NCBI RefSeq assembly: GCF_000372725.1
Contig: NW_005199694.1
Span: 57,297-121,296, forward strand
DNA length: 64,000 nt
From: Emiliania huxleyi CCMP1516
Taxonomy: Eukaryota; Haptophyta; Isochrysidales; Noelaerhabdaceae
Reading direction: 5' to 3'
Shown piece by piece: positions 10,567 to 22,861 of the stretch. The position numbers and the translations under genes are program-made. Every line of letters starts with the position of its first letter. The stretch's first letter is position 1. The notes beneath the pieces were generated by a model, which worked only from the letters and a program-made list of their open reading frames with translations, did not search any database and was not told the origin of the DNA.

Positions 10567-11430
10567 ATGGCGGACTACAGGGTGAGCCATGAGCGGCCGC
10601 ACACTGCTGGGTACCCCCCCCCTGCACAACTAAGCTCATGGCCACCACCCCCCCAGCAGCAGCGTTTTGCTGCTGGGGGGGTCGGGACCCCCCCCCCCAG
10701 CAGCAGCGCTCTGCTGCTGGGGGGGTCCGGACCCCCCCCCCAGCAGGAGCGCTCTGCCTGTGGGGGGTGCTGGCATCTCTGTACAGACAGCAGCTGTAAA
10801 GTAGCATGCGTTCCAGTGGCGAGAATTTATGGTCGGCACCAAAATCAGTGGTCTTACCGGCGGGCCCTCCTACTGCCAACCGGGAGGTGCGGGGCACGCC
10901 AGCCTCTCTTCTACGCCTCTCGTGCCTCGCGGCGCCTCTGCTTCAAGGGGGGAAGATACGGCTCTCGCAGCCCATCATACGCCGTGGCACAGCGGGGAGC
11001 ACAGCGGGCTGTACAAGATATTGTTCCCATCTTCGCATGCTCGTCGTTGGTGATATCCGCGCGAGGTCATACGCCACAGGCCAGCAATCACTCGATGATG
11101 AGACTACACTGATGTATAGGCGCGTGTGGTATTACAATAGACTCACATGGTCACAAGTGTTTGTAAAACGCCAGCACTCGACACGACGAGAAGGTGTATT
11201 GGGCTCGAAGGCGCGGTGAACACAACCGCCTCGAGCATACCGCTCAAACACGAAGCCAAGGCTGGAGGGGGGGGCGGCGGCGAAGAGGCGGGAGAGCTGG
11301 TCCAGTGCGCTCTGCTGCTGGGGGGGTCGGGACCCCCCCCCCCTAGCAGCAGGGATGAGCTTAGTTGTGCAGGGGGGGTACCGAGCAGTGTACGGCCCCG
11401 CTCCATACCATCACCGCAGGGGTAGTCTGA
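10567..11430. mobile_element. Putative non-autonomous DNA element with ~75-bp terminal inverted repeats
   Basis: The left end (10567-10645) contains CACTGCTGGGTACCCC and TGCACAACTAAGCTCAT. The right end (11345-11430) is its reverse complement with few changes (ATGAGCTTAGTTGTGCAG, GGTACCGAGCAGTG). Just inside both ends are palindromic (C)n-AGCAGCAGCG...CTGCTGCTGG-(G)n blocks, three on the left (10645-10765) and one on the right (11308-11355). The ~580-bp centre shows no transposase. Target-site duplications were not identified with confidence. Confidence 0.6.
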
Positions 11431-11699
11431 GAGAGAGATTTTAGAAAACCAACAAGAAATCACGACTCTCACAGTGATTTGGGCTCGGCAGCTTGTTAGC
11501 CCTCAGCCGAAGCTGGGGCCGGTCCCGGTAGCCGAGAGAGCCCGCGCCGTGAGTTCGACGCGGTCGGGGGGGCCTTGCGGAGAGGCCAGCGAGGTGGCGA
11601 TCGCTGTACTTCATGGTCGTCATCAAGTGACCGGCTGACAAGCCAGAGGTCGATACTCCCGACGGGGACGCCACCACCCTCGCCCAGGGATCTACAATG

Positions 11700-11795
11700 C
11701 TGTCTTAAGGTCCGACAGGTTCGGCACCGGGCACCGCCTCGGTATACAAAATGCGCCTGCGGGCGGACCCTTACAGATCACAGATCACTCTCTGG
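11700..11795 (+). repeat. Dispersed ~95-bp repeat, copy 1
   Basis: Contains CTTAAGGTCCGACAGGTTCG, GGCACCGCCTCGGTATAC and CCTTACAGATCACAGATCAC. It is the reverse complement of about 25197-25300. Confidence 0.75.
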
Positions 11796-12189
11796 ACGAC
11801 CCATAGGATGCCACGAATGCCTGAAGGAGAGGGAGGCGAGGCCAGAGGCAGGCTCAGCTGCTCTCGGGTGATCTCGCTTTGGTGGCTGAAGGACCCGATG
11901 GTCCTGTCACATTCGCGTTCCGAGTCGTGAGGGTAGAAGAATTCGAGGTAGAACCGAGTCAGCACTTCCTTGTAGTAACAGCGGACCGCCAGGCTCGCCG
12001 GCAGCATCCGCAGGGAGGCAGCATATGAGGCACCAGTCTTCTGGAGAGCTCAACAGCTGCAGCCGCGGTGGCAGAGTCGGCCGCGATTCGAGCGAGCAGC
12101 TTTTGGCTGCGGGATCGAATCGCGGAAGGCTCATGCCCTCGCGGAGCGACGCGGGTCGCGCGGCGCGCGCGTGTGCGAAATCGGCGACA

Positions 12190-12290
12190 AAAGACGAAAG
12201 ACCTCTGGGGGGAGGCGAGCTAGGGGGTACCCATGCGGGGGGGAGATGGGGTCCCCCAGCCCGCCGCAGGCGCCGAGAGATGTCTGTGTG
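12190..12290 (-). repeat. Dispersed repeat with CTCTGGGGGGAGGCG terminus
   Basis: CTCTGGGGGGAGGCG, GGGGTACCCATGCGG and GGGTCCCCCAGCCCGCCGC recur inverted at about 23610-23700. The CTCTGGGGGGAGGCG edge also begins the larger element at 22862, and closes its inverted partial copy at 19550. Confidence 0.65.
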
Positions 12291-12582
12291 AACAGGGACA
12301 TGTGCGGGACGTGTCAGGCCGGCTTGCTTTCTGCTCTGTTTGTCGGTCGTCCGCTCAACCGCGGCTTGGCTGATGTAGTCTTGCTTGTACCGTTCCTGTA
12401 CGCCTCGGTACAGACCCTCGCTCCGTGTACAGCTCACAGCTCACTACACTCATCTTAGGCCTTATCAAGGTGAAACGCCCACGCCTTGACCGCGGCTCGC
12501 GCACAAAGAGAGTGAGCAGTTCGAGAGCGCCCTTATCTTCAACTGCAACCCGAGCGCGCATCGCTTGCAGTGTCATCGCACG

Positions 12583-15500
12583 ATGTCCATCGCTTCACCC
12601 CACCCGCTCCTCCTCCTCTTCCTCCTCTTGCTCTTCCCTTCCAGCAACGTTGCGGCGGTCGACGTGAATGGCTTCTCGGATCTGCCACCTCCCCTCCCGC
12701 CATCGCCGCCATCGTCGCCTCCGTCTGCATCGCCGTCGCCTCCGTCTCCACTTCCATCGAGCTGCGCGTTTGATGTGAGCGGCCATTATGGCGACCTCAC
12801 TGCTGGTGCAGACGGATTCGCCCCGCTGCTTGGCGTCGCATGCAGCTCGACGGAGTGCTTTGAACGTGCCGCGAGGTGGTCCGAGATTGCGCTCGCGCAC
12901 GGCCATTCCGTCATCACGGACCCGGCCGCCTGCCGCAGCCTATGCCAAGAGACGTCGGGTTGCGAGGTCTGGTCCTTTGTCGAGGACGAGTGTCAGCTGA
13001 TGCAGCTGCCCGTGCACCCGCTGGCGAAGCCACTCGTCACGACCGCGGCGCACTACACGGCCGGTGCGGTGCCGTGCGAACGGCCGTATCTGCCCTTCCC
13101 TTACGGACTGCCCTTCAGTGGATCGAATGGAGCGGGCTTACTGGAAAAGTCCTCCGCCGGGCCAGGCACCGTCTTTGCTGGCGGGGTGGGGGCGTGTGGG
13201 AGCTCGCCGCTCCTCAAGGTGATCGCGACGGCAGACGCGATCCAATTTGGCAAGGCGCAGGGGTGGTGGTCGGAGGCGGAGGCGCTCGTAGACGGGGCCC
13301 CGCCCTCCGCCCTGCCTGCGCCGCCGCCGTCCGCCTCGCCGTCGCCGCCGCCGCCGTCCGCCTCGCCGTCGCCGCCGCCGCCTGACGTGCAGCTGCTCGA
13401 CCTCCGCGCCGCCACCACGTACCAGGACTCGAGCTTGTTCTACAAGCAGGCGCCCGTGAGCGACCTGTCATACGCCGACAGCACGACGGGACGGCCGTGG
13501 GCCGAGTGCGGCCAATACACAAGCCAATGGTGGGGCGTCGACCTCGGGAGCGAGGTGTATGTGCGCTACGTGCGGCTGCAGAACCGCAACGACTGCTGCG
13601 CGGAGCGGCTGACGGACGTCGACATCTATCTCGGCTCGACGGCGGAGACGTACACGGGCAACGCGCTGGTGAAGTCAGACGTGAGCGTGTTGTCGAACGT
13701 GATGTTGGAGGTGGAGATCAACGCGTTGGGGCGCTACATCTACCTCAACCGGCCGTCTGCGGCGGGGCTGACGGTGTGCAAGTTCTACGTCTTCGCAGGA
13801 AATCGCAATGGTCCACCTCCTTCCGCGTCGCCGTCGCCACCGCCTCCCTCCGCGTCGCCGTCCCCGCCGCCTCCGTCGGCCTCGCTCGACGAAGAGCGTT
13901 GTCGAGCGTATTGCGCCGAGCACTTCGGCTGCGGCGGCTACACGCTCGCGAGCGGCCTCTGCGTCCTGCGCGGTGCCCTCCAGTGCACGCCCGAATTCGG
14001 CCGCTTCGTGGGCCAATCGGCGGAGGCCCTCGTGGCGTCAGCTCCGGTGGGCGCCGGGTTCCCCACGGGCGAGGTGAACCGGACGCAGAGCGTGGCGTAC
14101 GCATCGGTGACTCCTCTCCCGCCGCCGCCACCCTCACCGCCGCCGCCGTCCACCTCGCCCTCACCGCCGCCGCCGTCGTCCTCGCCGTCGCCTCCGCCGC
14201 CGTCCTTCCCGCCCGCCGTTCCAGAGGGCATGCCACAGGCTCCGCCACCGCCTCCCCGCCTGCCGCCTCCCTCGCCGCCGCCGCTCAGCTTGCCGCCACT
14301 CTCGCCGCCGCCGCCCAGCCCGCCTCGTTGCACGGAACTACGCACGTCTGGCACGTGGGCGGGCGACACCTTCTTGCCGGCAGGCGGCTGCCTGTATGAG
14401 CTCTACGACACACCCGACGCCGTGCTGAACCTCCTGGCCAACCGCTGGACCGTGACGACGGGCGGCTCCAACAACCTGATCATGACGCATGAGTTGCTCA
14501 AGTTGATCGAACCCGGCATCGCCGGCACCTTTGTGGACGCCGAGGCGCTCAGGACTCTCGGCGTCCCGGAGCCACTACTATCTCACGTGTACCGCGGCCA
14601 GCGCGTCGGCAGCGCGCGCGTCTTCGACTTCGTCTGGGCACAGGACAGTTCCAGCGGCGGCTTTGCCTACAACTCGCACCACTCTTCATGGCGGCTCGTC
14701 CATCTGTACTCCGCCGCGTACTCCGACTTTGACCCTGCGTTGGGTTGTGCGGGCGCTGACGGTGCGTTGGAATGGCTAGACGGGATCGCCAACTGCTTGA
14801 ACGCAATGTTTAATACCGCACCGGACTTTGTGCCGAATGTGAAGATGGTGCGCATTACCCACGTGGAGGGCCGTTTCGCCGACTACCAGACGAGACTCGT
14901 GGAGTCAGTGCTGCGCCCAGCATGTGCGCTCCCCCTCCCAGCGCCCCACCCCAGCGCCCCACCCCAGCGCCCCGCCCCACCCTGCCTCACCTAACCGGCA
15001 CCGGCACCGGCACCGGCACCGGCACCACCCGCACTTGCAACCATTCCCACCCCCCTACCATCACCCTCCTCCATCTTCTCGCTTGCAGATGTGTCTTCGT
15101 CAAAGGGCTGGGGCGGTGCGGCACTCAACTTCTTCCCGACCGCCGGTATCTGGTACCATTACAGGAACCGTATCCCGGAGTTTGCCTCGCACTTTGAGGC
15201 CCTCATGGCGTCATCGGAGCCCTTGTGCGCGTTGGACGCCGTCACCTGCGTCTTCATCACCGACCCGTACCCGTATGGCCACCTGGTCTCCACCGCCAAG
15301 CAGAGGCTGGGGCCGTCGTGGGCCCTCTTCGATATGCACGAATTCTCGACGCCGGTGCAGTACAATGAGGCGATCGGTGGCCACTACTCGACTTTCTTCT
15401 TCCTGTGGAGTTGGCAGTTGCTCTTCAACGCGATCACTGACGGCGAGACGACGGTCGCACGCGCGATCAAGAGCTCGCGATCGTGCCACGCCTCCTCCCT

Positions 15501-18500
15501 TTACGACGCCGAATGCGAGGGCACCGACGGCGGGTACCTCTGTACTTGCGAAGACTACGACTGGGCCGTGTCGCGTAACTATGATGGATCATGGATCGGC
15601 TTTCGTAACTACGAGTGCGCCGTGGCTCGCAAGTGCTTGTTTGCAGCGTTTGACACCGCGTCTCGGCGTCGGCAGCGGCGGCAGTTGGCCAACGCAACGG
15701 AGGAGGGTCTCCACGGCGACGGCGGCGAGGACGGCGAGGACGGCGAGGACGGCGAGGACGGCGAGGACGGCGAGGATGGCGGGGGCGGCGCTTGCGACTT
15801 GGCGGCGCTGATCACGCAGCAGCCGGTAGAGTGCGTCAACAGGCTCTACTGTCCGGAGGCGCGCCGACCGTGGGCGTGGGGTGCTGCCATGATCGCCTTC
15901 GCCGCAGTGCTCGTGCAAGCCATGTGCATGTGGGTGCACTGGATGCGTCAGCAGGACGAGGCCGCCGCCACCAAGCGGGCGGAGGAGGCGCCGAGCAGAT
16001 GGGCGCGTTGGAAGGCACGCCTCGGCTTCTTCGCCGTGGCCGCGCCGGTTGAGGGGAAGGAGCACCTGGCCGGCTTGAACGCCGCGCGCGTTCTCGGCAG
16101 CGTGCACGTGGTCATCAGCCACATGGTCGATCGCGGCGCCGTGCCGCCAACGTACGGGCCGCTGAACAACGCGTTCATCGGGTGGGGGTTCACGTGGGTG
16201 CCATGGTTCTTTATGCTCTCCGGCTTTGTGCTCATGCACGCGCAGCTCGGGCGCAAGGACCCGGCAAAGCTCGAGCCGACGGTCGCCGCTGTCCGCAAGC
16301 GAGCCTCGGCCATCTACCCCGGATACGCAGTGGGCCTGCTGATCTCTCTGATCATCATCATGGCCAAGGGGCGCTCTGTCGTCGCCGAATGGTACACGCT
16401 GCTGATGCAGGGCTTCCTCATGCAGGGGTGGGTGCCATGGGTGACCGAGCGCTCGCTTGAACTTCACCTGTGGTTCCTCTCGGCGATGGTGCCCTTCTGG
16501 TGCCTCTTCAAGCCCGTCGCCTGCGTGGTGCTGCGCCTGCGCACGCTGCGAGCCGCGCTCCTGGTGATCCTGCTGCTCTCGCTGCCGCCGTGGCTCGCGT
16601 TCATTCTGCCGGAGGCGTACAACCCCGGCTCGGGCGTGGCGCCCAACGCATGGTACACGGCGCACACGCCCTACTCGACCGCGACCTACATCGACGTGCT
16701 CGTCGTCTTTCTCAAGTTCCATCCCTTCTGCTACTTCCACGTCTTCTGCTTCGGCGCCGTGCTCGCCCGTGTGCGCGAGCGCGTCAAGAGCGCGCTCGCG
16801 GCGCGCCGTGGCGAGCCGGGCGTGTCCGCGCCGGCGTGGCTCGTGTGGATGGTCCAGCACCTGTGCATCGGCTGGGGCTGCGTGATTGGGTACGGGACCA
16901 TCCTCACCGTCTTCTGCGTCCCGCTCGATCCCTTCTCGGCGAAGCTCTCCACGCGCCTTTCCATCCTCCTCATCCCCCAAGGCCTCATCATTCTCGGCTG
17001 CTCGCCGCTGCCCAAGGACAAGTCGGCGTCCAGCAAGCCGTCAGCGGCGTCGCCAAATGGGAGCCAGAAGCAGCCTCAAGCCGCGTCGAATGAGGTGGCG
17101 CCCGTGAGCACGACATCGGCGACAACGGCCGACATTGGCGACGATGCGGCGAACGCTGCCGACGCGGCGAACGCGACCGACGCGGCGAACGCGACCGACG
17201 CGGCGAACGCGACCGACGCGGCGAACGCGGCCGACGCGGCGAACGCGACTGCCACCAAGGCGGCCGGAGCGGAGGGCGCTTCGTCGGTATCGGCAATCAC
17301 CGTCACGGTGGGTGAGGTGGTGCCTGCCGAGCCCTCGTTCGGCTCGCGCTGCCTCCAGTGTCTCGCCATCGACCCCATCGCCCGTCTCTTCGCGTACGCG
17401 CCCGCGTCGTGGGGCAACCTCTCCTTTGCTCAGTATGTGCTGCAGTTCTCGGCGTATGAGCTCTTCCCGTCCAAGTCACTCGACGGCGCGCTGCTCCCCT
17501 TCTTTATCTTCTTGCTCTCGCTCTCGTGGCTCTACGCCGAGCTCTGGATCATCCCGGCGCGTGCGTGGTGGCTACAGCAGAGCACCAAAAAGGGGCAGCC
17601 TAGCAAGGCGCGAAGGCTCGCGGCCCTCCCGCCGCTGCTCAGCGCTCTCCTGCTGGTGATAGCGCTGCCGTACAAGTACTGGCCGGCCGCGCGCACGCCC
17701 GCGCTCGTGCGTGTCGCCGACGAGTGCGTCGACCTGCGGCTCGACTGGAGGATCGCCGGCGACGACACGCGAGCCGTGATCAACCCAAGCCTGCTGCTGG
17801 TCCCGCAAGCGGACGGCGCGCCAGCGCAGCTTGTCCGCGCGGCGCGGGCGCACGCCATCAGCGAGACGATCAGCATGGGCCTCAGCTACTACTGGGAGGC
17901 GGAGGATGAGACGGTGGCGGACGTCACCGAGATCCACACCCAATGGTCGTCGGACATGCTGCTCAGCACCGAGCCGACGGACGCGGCCACCTTTCTCGCG
18001 GGATGGGACGACGTGGGCGCGTGGGGGCTCAGCGGGTCCGGCGCGATGCCGCCGGCACGGTTCACCCCGTCGCTGCGCACCAACAGCTCGTGGCATGGTC
18101 TCTGCGAGACGCCACCCCTTTACGTCAGCTCCAACCGCACGCTCATGCGCAAGAGCGTGACGGGCGCTGAGGACCCCAAGCTGCTTGCCGTCGGCGACAT
18201 GCGCGTCTCGCCGCCAGGGGAGCGGTGGCTCATCTCCTTCTCAAGTTTGCCGCCAGTTGAGCTCGACGGCGAGTGCGAGCACGCTGTCACGCAAATGTAC
18301 GCGGTGGCGCGCGGCGAGAGCGCCACCACCGCCGCCGCAACTGCCGCCACCACCGCAGTCCCCACCTTCACTGCTGCTGCTGCTGCTGCGGCCGCGGCCG
18401 CGGCGGCGGCCGCGGCGGACGAGGCAGCGGTGGCGGACGAGGCAGCGGTGGCGCGCACCGAGAGCGTTACGATTCAGCCGACGGCCGACGCGGGCGCGAT

Positions 18501-19278
18501 TGCCGCCGCCTCGGTGGGTGTGGGCACACGCCTCGACTGCGGCGAGCGCCACCGGCCGGAGAAGAATTGGATCGCCTTCACACACGAGGGGCAGCTCTTC
18601 TACGTGTACTCGATCTTCCCACACGTCATCGTACAGGCGCGCGCGACCGACGGGGCATGTGCGACGTGGCATGAGTACACGGACGCGTCGTTCGCGCCCT
18701 TCTCCCAGCTGGTGAGGGACGGCTACCAGCTCCATGGCTCAGCGACCGCCATCCAGTACTCTAACGACACCTACCTCGCGCTGATGCATTCGATCGGCCC
18801 CGGCGGCGCCTACACGACGTTCGCGTACAAGTTCCAGCGAGAGCCACCCTTCCGCGTGAGGGCGGTGAGCCGGCCGCTGCCGTTACAGGGTGGCCAGGCG
18901 AGCTTCGCGAGCGGTCTCCTGCTACATGAGGCGCAGAACAAGGTGGTCGTGAGCTACGGCAACAACGACGTCGAGCCGCGTGCGCTCGTCATGTCGACGG
19001 CGTACCTCGAATCCCTCTTCGATTCGTGCGTCGTCGACGAATGGGTCGACGTGGGCTGCGACGCCGGCTGTGCGGCTGCCTTCACGGTTGGAGTCTTCCT
19101 CTTCCTCTTGCTCCTTGGCCTCGGTGGCCTCGCGTATTATCGCTTCCTGACCCGAAGCCCCGTGGCCGCACGGCGCGCGCCTAGGAGGGTGGTGCCGGCA
19201 GCGCCGGCGCGCCACCCGGCAACCCCGCTGGGGTCTGTCGCGCCCACGGCTCGTAGAGCCGTGGGCTGCGCTTTGTAG
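12583..19278 (+). CDS. Multidomain secretory/membrane protein: PAN-like, F5/8C-like, PC-esterase-like, acyltransferase 3, GH130-like propeller
   Basis: Two exons (12583-14923 and 15089-19278) joined by a 165-nt phase-1 GT-AG intron that contains a GGCACC repeat encode 2,176 residues. Order: signal peptide (1-~26); Pro-rich linker; Cys-rich PAN-like region (~65-150); discoidin/F5/8C-like domain (~268-406; QWWGVDLGSE, LQNRNDCCAERL); a second PAN-like stretch (~433-478); Pro-rich stalk; PC-esterase/SGNH-like region (~582-970) in which the usual GDS is GGSNN; acidic GED repeat; membrane helix (~1045); acyltransferase-3 domain (~1107-1600; GLNAARVLGSVHVVISHMVD, WFFMLSGFVLMHA) with many membrane spans; a luminal GH130-like propeller (~1648-2080; AEDPKLL, EKNWIAFTHEGQLFYVYSIF); C-terminal membrane helix. 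The esterase-AT3 pairing recalls CASD1-type sugar O-acetyltransferases, so Golgi polysaccharide O-acetylation is inferred. The reading phase across the intron supports one gene. Confidence 0.8.
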
Positions 19279-20051
19279 TGTGTATTAGTTTAGTAGCCGC
19301 AGTCGCAATGCTCGAACTGCGGGAACGGCCGAGTACAAAGTGAACGGGAGGGTAATTTGAGGTCGGAAGTTTCTGATGATTGGAGGGTCTATCTGTATGT
19401 ACTCCTCGAGATCTCTCCAAATCTGCCCTCTGTTAGACCGGGTTAGATCGGGAAGTCGGTGCTAGTAGAGACTAGTAGAGCCGGAGCCCCGTTTCCGCAC
19501 TGCTGCGCGGCGCACGGTGCCTCCGGGGGACCCCGCCTCCCCCCAGAGCGAAAGACGACAGGCGCCTGAGCGCTGTACGACTGAACTTTTGTCGCCGCAA
19601 AATCGCCACCGCCGCCATCTTGACGAGCAGCGCGAGCGCGCTCGTCCGCGGCCAGCCGTCGCGGGCCGGGCCGAGCCCGGCCTCAAGCTCATGTGCTCAA
19701 CCCACAACCGGGGGCCGCGCCGGGCCGCAGCAGGCCCGGAGGCCCACATGGCGCCGGCCGACCAGCTGAAATAAGGAGTCTTTCTTTCTTGGGGTAGTCT
19801 GTAAGCAGTAAGGCTCCCCTGCGCCGCACCCGCAGTCGAGCCCCTTTCGCAGTGTACAGCGCTAGAGAGTTCACAGCTTCACACATATACATATACGCGG
19901 GGGGCGTCCGGGCTCCGGCCACGCACGACGCAATCAAGACTGGAACAAATTTTTTTTACATATACGCGGGGGGCGTCCGGGCTCCGGCCACGCACGACGC
20001 AATCAATAAAAGCGCGTAGAGAGCGCGTACTAATAATTCAGCTCGCCACAT
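19279..20051. other. Intergenic with repeat copy C and a short direct repeat
   Basis: 19365-19560 is an inverted, diverged partial copy of the 22.9-kb element. ACATATACGCGGGGGGCGTC plus ~30 following bases occurs twice (about 19886-19935 and 19959-20006). No gene is seen. Confidence 0.6.
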
Positions 20052-20534
20052 TCACTCGAACTTGATGCTATTGACCGCGCCGACGTCGATAGCGCCGCCC
20101 ATGTAGGTCCCGCGCTTGGCCTTGGTCATCTGCTTTTGGAAGGCCTTGCCCTTGACCGGCCCGAGCCGCTCCTGCGCCTTGTCGGCGTACGTGTGGCCCT
20201 TGGCGCGCAGCGCGTCCCAGCTGTTGTCGATGAGCGACTTCTCGCCGAGCTTCGAGACCACCTACGGGGACGACGCCGTGAGACCGGGCAGCGACGGCGT
20301 AGCCAAACACAAGCAAGGGGAACTGGCAGCGCCTCGTTCGGGTCGACGCGCATGAAACGGCCCGCCTTCGCCTGGGCGCGCGGCGTCTCCTCCTCGTCCG
20401 CGGGCGCGCGCTCCCCCGTGTGGCCCTCTGTGTGCTTCTTCTTCTCCGCCTCCTATTAAGAAGAGGCGGGGAGTTAAAATAGCCCCAACACGACACCACG
20501 CTACTTGAGACGGCTACTCCTATGCCTCATCTGA

Positions 20535-20568
<34 letters not shown>

Positions 20569-20870
20569 CTGTCGTCATCGTCCGACGACTCCTCCTTCTT
20601 CGCGGCGGGGGCAGCGGCGGGGGCGGCGGCGGGCTTCGCCTCCTCGGAGGAGTCGTCCGAGTCGTCCGAGTCGTCGTCGCTGTCGTCGTCCGAGGACTCC
20701 TCCTTCTTGGCGGCAGCGGCGGCGGGCTTCGCCTCCTCGGAGTCATCGGAGTCGTCCGAGTCGTCGTCGTCGTCGTCGTCGCTGCTGTCGTCGTCGTCCG
20801 ACGACTCCTCCTTCTTCGCGGCGGCGGCAGCGGCGGCGGCGGCGGGCTTCGCCTCCTCGGAGTCATCGGA

Positions 20871-20905
<35 letters not shown>

Positions 20906-21104
20906 TGCTGTCGTCGTCGTCCGACGACTCCTCCTTCTTCGCGGCGGCGGCAGCGGCGGGGGCGGCGGGCTTCGCCTCCTCGGAGTCGTCCGAGTCGTCC
21001 GAGTCGTCGTCGCTGTCGTCGTCGTCGTCGTCGCTGCTGTCATCGTCCGACGACTCCTCCTCCTTCGCGGCGGCAGCAGCGGCGGCGGGCTTCGCCTCCT
21101 CGGA

Positions 21105-21139
<35 letters not shown>

Positions 21140-22164
21140 TGTCGTCGCTGCTGTCGTCATCGTCCGACGACTCCTCCATCTTGGCGGCGGCGGCGGCGGC
21201 AGCGGCGGGGGCGGCGGGCTTCGCCTCCTCGGAGTCGTCCGAGTCGTCCGAGTCGTCGTCGTCGTCGTCGTCGTCGCTGTCATCGTCCGACGACTCCTCC
21301 TTCTTCGCGGCGGCGGCAGCGGCGGGGGCGGCGGCGGGCTTCGCCTCCTCGGAAGAGTCGTCCGAGTCGTCCGAGTCGTCGTCGCTGTCGTCGTCCGAAG
21401 ACTCCTCCTTCTTGGCGGCAGCGGCGGCGGGCTTCGCCTCCTCCTCGCTGTCGTCGTCCGACGACTCCTCTGCAGAAGACGACTCCTTGGTAGGGGCCGG
21501 CTGCTTGCCGCCGCTCGACGTGTCGCTGTCGTCGTCTGCGACGGGAGGGAGGGGGGGCAGGCACGAGGTGGCTGCTGCCCACGCGCTCCGAGGGGAGTGG
21601 ATCCTCGTCTTGCCCCTCGGTGCCTGGGCGCGCGGTGCTCTCCACGCACGCACGCAAGCCTCCGCTCTCTCGGTGTGTGGTGGCGGGGCGGCGCGAGGCA
21701 CCGTCGTCGTCGTCGCTCTCCTCCGACTCCTCCACCTTGCTCCGCTTGTTCGAGGTCGGCAGGATCCCTGCGCAGCGAGGCGATGGGCCAGTGAGAAGGC
21801 CAGGCCGGCCGCACCCTTCTCGCACCGAGCAGCGGCGGCATGTGCTGGGGCTACTGCCGGATGCGGGGCAGCGCGGGTCGGCGGGTCAGGCGGGCGCGGC
21901 GCGCCGTTCTCGCCCTTGCGCTTGACGCCAGCGACCAAAGAGATGGGGTGCAGCACATCCATCAGCGACACCGGGGGCGCCTCGGGGGTACGCTTCAGCT
22001 CCTTGACCAGGCTGGCCGCGAGCGCGCTGTGGCCCTGCGAGCGGGGGAAGGAGGCAGCGGCTCAGCGGGAGGGGGCGACGGCCCAGGCTCCCGCTCGTGT
22101 GCGCCTGCTTCTTGAGAAAGTCATACGCCACCGAGTACGCCAGATCCGACCCTTCCGGAGACAT
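20052..22164 (-). CDS. NOLC1: Nopp140/SRP40-type nucleolar phosphoprotein, six exons
   Basis: Exons: 22164-22105, 22034-21905, 21767-21702, 21535-20526, 20452-20324, 20261-20052; phases agree and the product is 534 residues. Introns after exons 1, 2 and 4 have GC donors; those after 3 and 5 have GT donors. Exons 1-2 form a LisH motif (LAYSVAYDFLKKQ joined to GHSALAASLVKEL). Exon 4 is a long array of Lys/Ala-rich segments alternating with SSDDDSDD acidic serine tracts, the casein-kinase-II-type repeats of Nopp140. Exons 5-6 give the SRP40 C-terminal domain (FMRVDPNEALP, then VVSKLGEKSLIDNSWDALRA, then KRGTYMGGAIDVGAVNSIKF). The family chaperones small nucleolar RNPs and links them to RNA polymerase I in the nucleolus. 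Without splicing, exon 4 would end prematurely at 20520. Confidence 0.9.
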
Positions 22165-22861
22165 GGCGTGCGGCGGAGGAGCCTGCGGCGGCAGAGGAGG
22201 CGCCGCGAGCGGTGAGGGGCGAAGGAGCCGCGCGCGCGGTGTGCGAAAGCGAGCCGACCGGGGAGCGAGCCCCCGTGAGAGGTAGAGGTGCGGGGAGACG
22301 GCGCGGACCTTTCGCGTCGCCGGGGCCTGCAGCTGTCGACGTACTCGTGTTCGCGAGGGAGTGTGAACAAGGCTGTGAAGGGCCTTCTAAGCCCGCGGGT
22401 AGTCCCCCCCCCATCCCCAGGGCCTCCAGGGCTCGCACCTCAACCTCTCACAGGCCAGCGCACAGCGCCATAGGAGGTATTTTCTTCTCAATAACAAGGC
22501 CGTGAACGAGACACACACAGAACGCGGTACAGGCTTACTTCCTCCACACCCTTTAAACAATTTGCGGCAAGTGGGCGCACCTATGCGGCATCAGGCGGTG
22601 CCCATTCGAGCCGGACTACACCCGGCAGAACCAGAAGTTCTCCAGGCGCGCCTTCCACGCCAGGAAGGGCAACGCGTCAGAGTTGGGAGAGAGAGAGAGA
22701 GAGATTTTTAGCAATACCTTACAGAGAGGTTACAGGCGGGTAAGGTCCGTTAGCCAATACCAAACAACTCTAACACTCGTTTGTTTTGTCAGAGTTGGTG
22801 CAGCTCGTGAGGTGCGGAAGAGATGATGGAGCTCGGCCGAGGGAGCTGAAGAGATGCTGAG

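Larger units (their letters stand above)
10342..12582. other. Repeat-rich intergenic region
   Basis: It holds the terminal-inverted-repeat element (10567-11430), a dispersed repeat (11700-11795) and a third repeat (12190-12290). Frames here are short, disagree with each other and show no recognisable domain. 12300-12582 is the probable promoter and 5' UTR of the next gene. Confidence 0.5.

Noticed and set aside
11771-12007. A minus-strand frame with SLAVRCYYKEVLTRFYLEFF
   Set aside because: Composition is protein-like, but there is no start, splice partner or recognised family, and it overlaps the edge of a dispersed repeat; too weak to call.
20707-22215. A Ser/Ala-rich plus-strand frame of ~500 codons
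   Set aside because: It reads the complement of the Nopp140 acidic repeats; the minus-strand exons carry LisH and SRP40 domains with consistent phases.
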